The position numbers and the translations under genes are program-made. From the NCBI GenBank assembly GCA_031286975.1, contig JAITTM010000062.1, positions 1 through 10,238 on the forward strand: DNA of 10,238 nt, in the 5' to 3' direction. Shown one piece after another: positions 5,706 through 10,238 of the stretch (position 1 is the stretch's first letter; each line of letters starts with the position of its first letter). The DNA is from Coriobacteriales bacterium (GTDB lineage: Bacteria > Actinomycetota > Coriobacteriia > Coriobacteriales > UBA8131). The notes below the pieces were generated by a model. The model was not told where the DNA came from. It searched no databases and saw nothing but the letters and a program-made list of their open reading frames with translations.

Positions 5706-6887
5706 TTACAGCCCGCCATCGAGATATTGAGCCAGCTCCTGCTTGTTGTTGGCGGCTGTCTCGGCGGTCTCGCGGGTGATGATGCCCTGGCGCAGGAGCG
5801 ACACCAGGTCGCCGGCCAGGGTGTGCATGCCAATGGCGGTGCTCGATTGCATGGTGGAGCCCAGCTGGTGGTATTTGCCCTCGCGGATGAGGTTGAGCAC
5901 GGCGTCGGTGCCGAGGAGTATCTCGGTGGCAACGGTGCGTCCGCTGCGGTCGGCGCGCGGTAGCAGCGTCTGTGTGATGATGCCGCGCAGCACCCCACTC
6001 AGCTGCGAGCGAATCATGTTTTGGCTATGCGACGGATACACGTCCACGATGCGGTCGATGGTCTGCGCCGCCCCGGTAGTATGCAATGTTGAGAAAACCA
6101 GGTGTCCCGTCTCCGCCGCCGTCACGGCAGCGCTGATGGTCTCATAGTCGCGCATCTCGCCCACGAGGATGATGTCGGGATCCTCGCGCATGGCGGAGCG
6201 CAGCGCGTCGGCAAAGCTGGGCACGTCGCGGTGTAGCTCACGCTGGTGCACCAGGCAGCTCTTGGAGCGGTGCACGTACTCGATGGGATCTTCGATGGTG
6301 ATGATGTGATCCTTGCGGTGCACGTTGATGTAGTCGATCATGGCGGCCAGCGTGGTCGACTTGCCCGAGCCGGTAGGGCCTGTCACCAAGATGATGCCCC
6401 GGGGCTGCTCGGCAAGCACGCGGATAGCCTCGGGCAGGTGCAGGTCTTCAAGGGTGGGGATGTCGTCGCGCAGGATACGGATGGCGCAGGCCAGCTTGTT
6501 CTGCTGGCGATAGACGTTCACGCGGTAGCGCATCTCGCCTGCGCCCTCAAAGCTGAAGTCCAGGTCTTTGCCCTGCTCGAGCGCATCTTTTTGCAAAGGG
6601 TTGAGCATGCTGAGAATGGCGTTGTGGTAGTCCTCTTTGCTCCCTCTGAAAGGCCCGATGTTCAGGTCGCCCAGCTTGCGGAAGGTCGGGGGTTGGTCGG
6701 CCGTGATGTGCAGGTCGGAGCAGTCGTTCTCGCGGGCGAACAGCACAAGCTCATCAATGCTGATGGGGTGGCTTGCCAGCTGCTCAAAGCCTGCAGCAGC
6801 GAGTTTTGTCTCGACCAAGCCGTCTGCCTCGATAGCCGCTGCTGCCGCAGCGAAATCCGCTGCCGTAAAGGTGTAATCCTCGCCCAT
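5706..6887 (-). CDS. pilT: PilT, type IV pilus retraction ATPase
   Basis: PilT is a cytoplasmic hexameric ATPase that depolymerises pilin and powers twitching retraction. The 393-residue protein has Walker A GPTGSGKST at 170-178, an Asp box IEDPIEY at 198-204, Walker B DIILVGEMRD at 238-247 and a His box GHLVFSTLHT at 261-270. The C-terminal NLIREGK at 332-338 followed by GMHTLAGDL at 353-361 matches the PilT signature and separates it from PilB. It is about 40 residues longer than typical PilT because of an Ala-rich N-terminal extension (1 to about 40). The start is supported by GGGAG 6 bases upstream, and the next Met is only at 92. It follows pilB by 11 bases, so it is in the same operon. 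The 3' end converges on the tsaD end. Confidence 0.94.
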   Translation of the reverse strand: MGEDYTFTAADFAAAAAAIEADGLVETKLAAAGFEQLASHPISIDELVLFARENDCSDLHITADQPPTFRKLGDLNIGPFRGSKEDYHNAILSMLNPLQKDALEQGKDLDFSFEGAGEMRYRVNVYRQQNKLACAIRILRDDIPTLEDLHLPEAIRVLAEQPRGIILVTGPTGSGKSTTLAAMIDYINVHRKDHIITIEDPIEYVHRSKSCLVHQRELHRDVPSFADALRSAMREDPDIILVGEMRDYETISAAVTAAETGHLVFSTLHTTGAAQTIDRIVDVYPSHSQNMIRSQLSGVLRGIITQTLLPRADRSGRTVATEILLGTDAVLNLIREGKYHQLGSTMQSSTAIGMHTLAGDLVSLLRQGIITRETAETAANNKQELAQYLDGGL

Positions 6888-6893
6888 GCTGCG

Positions 6894-6898
6894 CTCCC
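6894..6898 (-). promoter_or_regulatory. Ribosome binding site fixing the pilT start
   Basis: On the minus strand GGGAG sits 6 bases before the pilT ATG, directly after the pilB stop codon. It shows that the Ala-rich N-terminal extension of PilT is translated. Confidence 0.7.
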
Positions 6899-8590
6899 TC
6901 AGTCTACTGTCTCGCCTATCTTGAGGAACTCTTCCATGCTGGTTATGCCGTCAAGCGCCAGGGTCTTGGCGCGCTCGCGCAGGGTGGCCATGCTGGTCTC
7001 TTGACGGGCGTAATCGTATATCTCGCTGATCTTTACGTCCTCAGCTATCAGGCGCTGCAGCTTGCGGTCGATCTTGACGATCTCGTGGATGGCGATGCGG
7101 CCGCGATAGCCCGTGTTGTTGCAGACGTGGCAGCCCCTGCCGCGCACCAGCCTGACCTGCGAATCCAGAGGCTCACGGAGCGTCAAAAGCTCGATCTCGC
7201 TTGCCAGGTACTCCTCTTTGCAGTGCTCACAGACCTTGCGCACCAAGCGCTGGGCAACCAAGCCCACCAGCGAGTTGCCCACCAGATAGGCGGGCACGCC
7301 CATATCCTTCAAACGCACGATGGAGGTCAGGGCGTCGTTGGTGTGCAGGGTGCTGAGAACCAGGTGACCCGTTATGGCCGCGCTCACACTGATGGATGCC
7401 GTCTCAGTGTCGCGCGTCTCGCCCACCATGATGATGTCAGGATCCTGGCGCAAAAGCGAGCGCAGGCCCGCTCCAAAGGTGAGCCCCGCCATGATGTTGA
7501 CCTGCACCTGGTTGATGCCGTTGATGTTCTTCTCCACAGGGTCTTCAACGGAGCTGATGTTGACCGGTCGCAGCTTGAAGCGCTCGAGCGCCATATACAT
7601 AGTGGTGGTCTTGCCGCTGCCGGTGGGCCCCGTGATGTAGATGATGCCGTTGGGGTTGGCGAGTATCTCCATGAATCTCTCGTAATCCTCATCGATCATG
7701 CCAAAATGGTCGGCGTGGTCGATCTCAGTGTTGGTGGAGAGAAAACGCAGCACGGCCTTCTCACCATTGACCGTAGGCATCACGCTCAGGCGCATGTTGA
7801 GATCCTGGCCCTCGATGGCCACCCTGAAATGACCGTCCTGGGGCAGACGCTTCTCGGCGATGTCGAGGTTGCTCATGATTTTAAGGCGGACGATAAGGGC
7901 GGGATGGATGCCCTTGGGAATCTCCGCATAGTCGATGAGGGCGCCGTCCACGCGCATACGCACCTTGCAGATCTGGTCAAAGGGCTCAAGGTGGAGATCC
8001 GAGGCACCCGAGTTGTAGCCGTGTATCAGCAGGCTGTTGAGCAGATTTACCATCGGTGTGGCGTCGTCGCCCATGTCGGTGATGTTGATCTGCTCGACCT
8101 CGGTGAACATCGTTGACGACTGGCTGTTGACCCGATTGATGGCGTCTTGCGCCTCGACCTTCGAGTAATGGTGCGAGATCATGGCGGTGATCTCACTTTT
8201 TTGCGCGATGTAAAGCTCAAGCGGCTCGCCCACCAGCTGCTCGACCTCTTTGAGACTGAACATATCCAGCGGGTCGTTGACCACTACACGCAATTGCCCG
8301 TCATGCTCACCGATGGCGATGATATTCGCCTTGACCGCGAGCTCGCGCGGTATCCTGCCCACCGCCTTTGAATCTATCTTGGTGGTCTCCAGCGACACGA
8401 TGGGGATGCCGGTCTTGTGACTGAGGGTCTGCAGCACCTCGCGCTCGGTCACAAAACCCAGCTGGATAACCGCCTCACCCAAACGGATGTCGTGGGTGCG
8501 TTGATAGTCCAGCGCCTTTTGCAGCTGCTCCTCGTTGAGGTAGCCGTATTCGATGAGAAGATCGCCTATACGCACCTGACGTGTTTCCAT
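6899..8590 (-). CDS. pilB: PilB, type IV pilus extension ATPase
   Basis: PilB is the GspE-family ATPase that drives pilin polymerisation from the cytoplasmic side of the inner membrane platform. The 563-residue length is normal. Residues about 5-140 form the N-terminal GspE/MshEN-type region (IGDLLIEYGYLNEEQL, then LGEAVIQLGFV). The ATPase follows: Walker A GPTGSGKT at 321-328, Asp box VEDPVE at 348-353, Walker B DIIMVGETRD at 385-394 and His box GHLVLSTLHTNDA at 408-420. Zinc-binding cysteines typical of PilB/GspE and absent from PilT are present: Cys454 and Cys457 (CEHC), Cys487 and Cys490 (CHVC). The ATG is 12 bases after the pilO-like stop, with only a weak purine run as ribosome site, so coupling to the upstream gene is likely. 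pilC is not in the window. Confidence 0.96.
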   Translation of the reverse strand: METRQVRIGDLLIEYGYLNEEQLQKALDYQRTHDIRLGEAVIQLGFVTEREVLQTLSHKTGIPIVSLETTKIDSKAVGRIPRELAVKANIIAIGEHDGQLRVVVNDPLDMFSLKEVEQLVGEPLELYIAQKSEITAMISHHYSKVEAQDAINRVNSQSSTMFTEVEQINITDMGDDATPMVNLLNSLLIHGYNSGASDLHLEPFDQICKVRMRVDGALIDYAEIPKGIHPALIVRLKIMSNLDIAEKRLPQDGHFRVAIEGQDLNMRLSVMPTVNGEKAVLRFLSTNTEIDHADHFGMIDEDYERFMEILANPNGIIYITGPTGSGKTTTMYMALERFKLRPVNISSVEDPVEKNINGINQVQVNIMAGLTFGAGLRSLLRQDPDIIMVGETRDTETASISVSAAITGHLVLSTLHTNDALTSIVRLKDMGVPAYLVGNSLVGLVAQRLVRKVCEHCKEEYLASEIELLTLREPLDSQVRLVRGRGCHVCNNTGYRGRIAIHEIVKIDRKLQRLIAEDVKISEIYDYARQETSMATLRERAKTLALDGITSMEEFLKIGETVD

Positions 8591-8602
8591 ATGTCTACCG
8601 AC

Positions 8603-9685
8603 CTACTCTTGCTCAGGGGCGTTGAGGGTGCGAATGGCTCGCACCTGCCCACTTGCGGTTACATAAATCACGAAGGTGAAGTCATAGGTGTCAAGAGCCG
8701 CGATCTCTGCGGCCTCACGGGCGGCGGCGCTGCTGTTTGCCTCAGCCTTGGTGCCTGTTGCCACCGGAGGGTTGAGGGTGCCGTCGCTACCCTGGGTTGC
8801 CTGCACGCTGGGGGTGCAGCTGTAGGAGACCAGCTCGATGCCACGCTGCTTGAGCACGCGGTCGAGCAGCGCATACAACGCCGTCTTATCACCCTGCGCC
8901 GCAACGGTCACCGTGTATTTGGCAACCATCGTGTCAGATGGGGAGACCTCCGTGCTCTCTTGCGGCAGCTGCTCTGCCACCGTTGCGGCCGCGGTCTCGG
9001 TGTCCATGCCGCTCGCGCTCGCGCCGTCACCTGTGCCGTCACCTGCGCCCGCGCTCCCGTCTGCTCCCGCTCCCGCACCCGTGCCGCTGCCTGCGCCCGT
9101 GGTGCTGTCTGTGCTCTGGCCCGTGCCGCTCAGCGACAGGGCGGTGGCATCAAGCGGGTTGGGATAATAGGGCGCGACGCTTGCCTCCAAAAGCCCGGTG
9201 AATACCAGCGACTCGGGCACAAAGCCACTCTCGAGCAGCAGATTGGTTATCAGTTTGTCGCGCTGCTCGGGGAGCAGCGGACCAAAGTAGCGCTTTGCGT
9301 AGTCGTCGCGCTGAACAACGGCATCCTCGTAGGCCTGCTGTGACGCCGAGAGCGTGGCGATGTCCGCCTCTTGCATCAGGCGCTGACTCTGCAGATCATT
9401 TATGCTCCCTTGCCTGCTCGCCAGCGTTTCCATATTGGGCAAAAACACCTGGATCATATAGATGCTCATGGCTACTACCAGCAACAATGCCACCAAAAGC
9501 GCACGCTCGCGCGGCCTGAGCTTGCCCAGCTGAGTCAGGATGGGCGATTCCGCCTTGGGCTTCTCGCCAGGAGCTAAAGCCTCTGTGCCCTTCTTCTTGC
9601 CGCTCAACGAAAGGCCGCCGCGGTGGCCAAAGCCCTCCTTGGCGTGCGCCCCCCTGCCACTTTTCACGGCTTGGGATCCGGCCAT
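8603..9685 (-). CDS. pilO: PilO-like type IV pilus inner-membrane assembly protein
   Basis: This is a bitopic membrane protein that would pair with PilN in the pilus alignment complex. The 360 residues show a basic, low-complexity cytoplasmic N-terminus (1-60), one membrane helix (about 62-82, ALLVALLLVVAMSIYMIQVF), a coiled coil (about 84-128), then YFGPLLPEQRDKLITNLLLESGF at 133-155, which resembles the PilO pattern preceding its ferredoxin-like domain. A Gly/Ala/Ser/Thr-rich stretch of about 35 residues (about 187-226) splits the periplasmic part, and a second domain follows at about 255-350. It is longer than typical PilO (about 200 residues). The assignment rests on topology and position between pilN and pilB, since sequence conservation is low. 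The ATG overlaps the pilN stop by one base (TGATG). A GspM-like label would be the alternative. Confidence 0.75.
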   Translation of the reverse strand: MAGSQAVKSGRGAHAKEGFGHRGGLSLSGKKKGTEALAPGEKPKAESPILTQLGKLRPRERALLVALLLVVAMSIYMIQVFLPNMETLASRQGSINDLQSQRLMQEADIATLSASQQAYEDAVVQRDDYAKRYFGPLLPEQRDKLITNLLLESGFVPESLVFTGLLEASVAPYYPNPLDATALSLSGTGQSTDSTTGAGSGTGAGAGADGSAGAGDGTGDGASASGMDTETAAATVAEQLPQESTEVSPSDTMVAKYTVTVAAQGDKTALYALLDRVLKQRGIELVSYSCTPSVQATQGSDGTLNPPVATGTKAEANSSAAAREAAEIAALDTYDFTFVIYVTASGQVRAIRTLNAPEQE

Positions 9686-10238
9686 CAGTTGCCCCCTTTC
9701 GTTGCGGAATCGTCCTGCACAGGGTCAACCAGCGTCTTGGGAGCAACCAGCGCCTGCACCCTGAAGGAGTACAATCGCACCGGATGCGTGACGGCAACGA
9801 CGTTGCCGTCCTCGTCATACTCCACGATCTCTACGGGCGCCGTTTCGCTGACATCATAGCCCACGTAGCCCACGTCGCTGAATATCGTGCTGTCACGCAG
9901 GCTGGTGATAAAGAGGGGCACCCCGCGCACTGCTCCACTGGATGCGGAGAAGCTCAGGACGCCGGTTGTGCGGTCATACGTGAACCCGCTGATGACCACA
10001 CTGCGCCCCGCCAGGCCGTAGACACGGCGTATATCGGCGGAGGTGAGGTCGGGATAGGTGGCAAGGCTCTCAAGGGGGGTAACCAGAGAGTCCGCCTCCG
10101 CCTGGGCAGTTGTCGCCTGGGTTTGCATCTGCTGCGCCTGCGTCACCTGCCTGAGCGTCGCAGGGTTGTCAATCGTGGCCTGCAGCTCGTCGATGGAGCG
10201 CTGCATTCCCAAGCTGAGTATGCTGCTGTAGACGTAAA
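9685..10238 (-). CDS. pilN: PilN-like type IV pilus assembly protein (5' end outside window)
   Basis: This is the C-terminal part of a protein resembling PilN, the inner-membrane partner of PilO that links cytoplasmic PilM to the pilus machine. The frame is open to the right edge. The TTG at 10212 is probably internal, because codons for Tyr-Val-Tyr-Ser-Ser-Ile-Leu-Ser precede it. The N-terminal PilM-binding tail and membrane helix are therefore not visible. What remains, numbered from that TTG, is a Gln/Ala-rich coiled coil (about 5-50) and an alpha/beta domain with SVVISGFTYD at 71-80, GVLSFSA at 84-90, PLFITSLRDSTIFSDVGYVGY at 99-119 and a closing strand LYSFRVQALV at 147-156. This strand pattern is typical of PilN. 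Position upstream of the pilO-like gene supports the call, and pilM would be expected next, beyond the window. Confidence 0.75.
   Translation of the reverse strand, partial: YVYSSILSLGMQRSIDELQATIDNPATLRQVTQAQQMQTQATTAQAEADSLVTPLESLATYPDLTSADIRRVYGLAGRSVVISGFTYDRTTGVLSFSASSGAVRGVPLFITSLRDSTIFSDVGYVGYDVSETAPVEIVEYDEDGNVVAVTHPVRLYSFRVQALVAPKTLVDPVQDDSATKGGN
9692..9698 (-). promoter_or_regulatory. Ribosome binding site of the pilO-like gene
   Basis: On the minus strand AAGGGGG ends 6 bases before the ATG at 9685. It lies inside the 3' end of the pilN coding region and confirms the start chosen. Confidence 0.65.

Noticed and set aside
7001..8116. 371-codon plus-strand open frame opposite pilB
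   Set aside because: It mirrors the highly conserved PilB ATPase and reads as His/Asp/Val-rich sequence with no domain.
8938..9201. Proline/serine-rich plus-strand frames opposite the PilO linker
   Set aside because: They arise from the repetitive Gly/Ala codons on the other strand.
1..10238. CRISPR arrays, tRNA or rRNA genes, transposases, phage or toxin-antitoxin genes
   Set aside because: I looked for regularly spaced repeats, tRNA-like cloverleafs and mobile-element proteins and found none.

Overview
The window reads as chromosomal DNA from a high-GC bacterium. The best guess is a monoderm Actinomycetota, probably Coriobacteriia. The clues are the tsaE-tsaB-rimI-tsaD gene order with the last three fused into one reading frame, a consensus -10 box placed so that the next mRNA would be leaderless, and a type IV pilus cluster with no outer-membrane genes in view. 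This assignment is inferred from gene content; no database was searched.

Layout. (1) Positions 1-1767, + strand: the 3' part of a membrane sensor histidine kinase (5' end outside the window), overlapped by an OmpR/PhoB-type response regulator. Sampled 60-base lines here are about 48-50% GC, against about 68-73% in sampled lines further right. (2) 1768-1964: a 197-base gap holding nested inverted repeats, a possible weak terminator, a 15-base palindrome and a TATAAT box. (3) 1965-5688, + strand: a tightly coupled operon of family 4 uracil-DNA glycosylase, tsaE, and an 844-residue TsaB-RimI-TsaD fusion. Both junctions are 4-base ATGA overlaps. TsaE plus the fusion would provide three of the four usual bacterial t6A37 tRNA-modification proteins (TsaC/Sua5 is not here), together with the RimI acetyltransferase. 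(4) 5706-10238, - strand, convergent with the previous operon: type IV pilus genes in transcription order pilN (5' end cut by the window edge), pilO-like, pilB (extension ATPase) and pilT (retraction ATPase), with gaps of 12 bases or less.

The gene content is mostly housekeeping plus pilus assembly, and I see no obviously new defence or mobile system. The part most worth a second look is the t6A operon. Extra low-complexity segments sit in loops of TsaE, TsaB and TsaD and at the RimI/TsaD junction. Two of them share an exact 15-base repeat, and a degenerate inverted copy lies in the TsaE segment. The RimI/TsaD junction segment is bounded by an 8-base direct repeat with a 47-base period. Taking out 47 bases would give RimI a stop codon just inside tsaD, so a small repeat insertion may have created this fusion.
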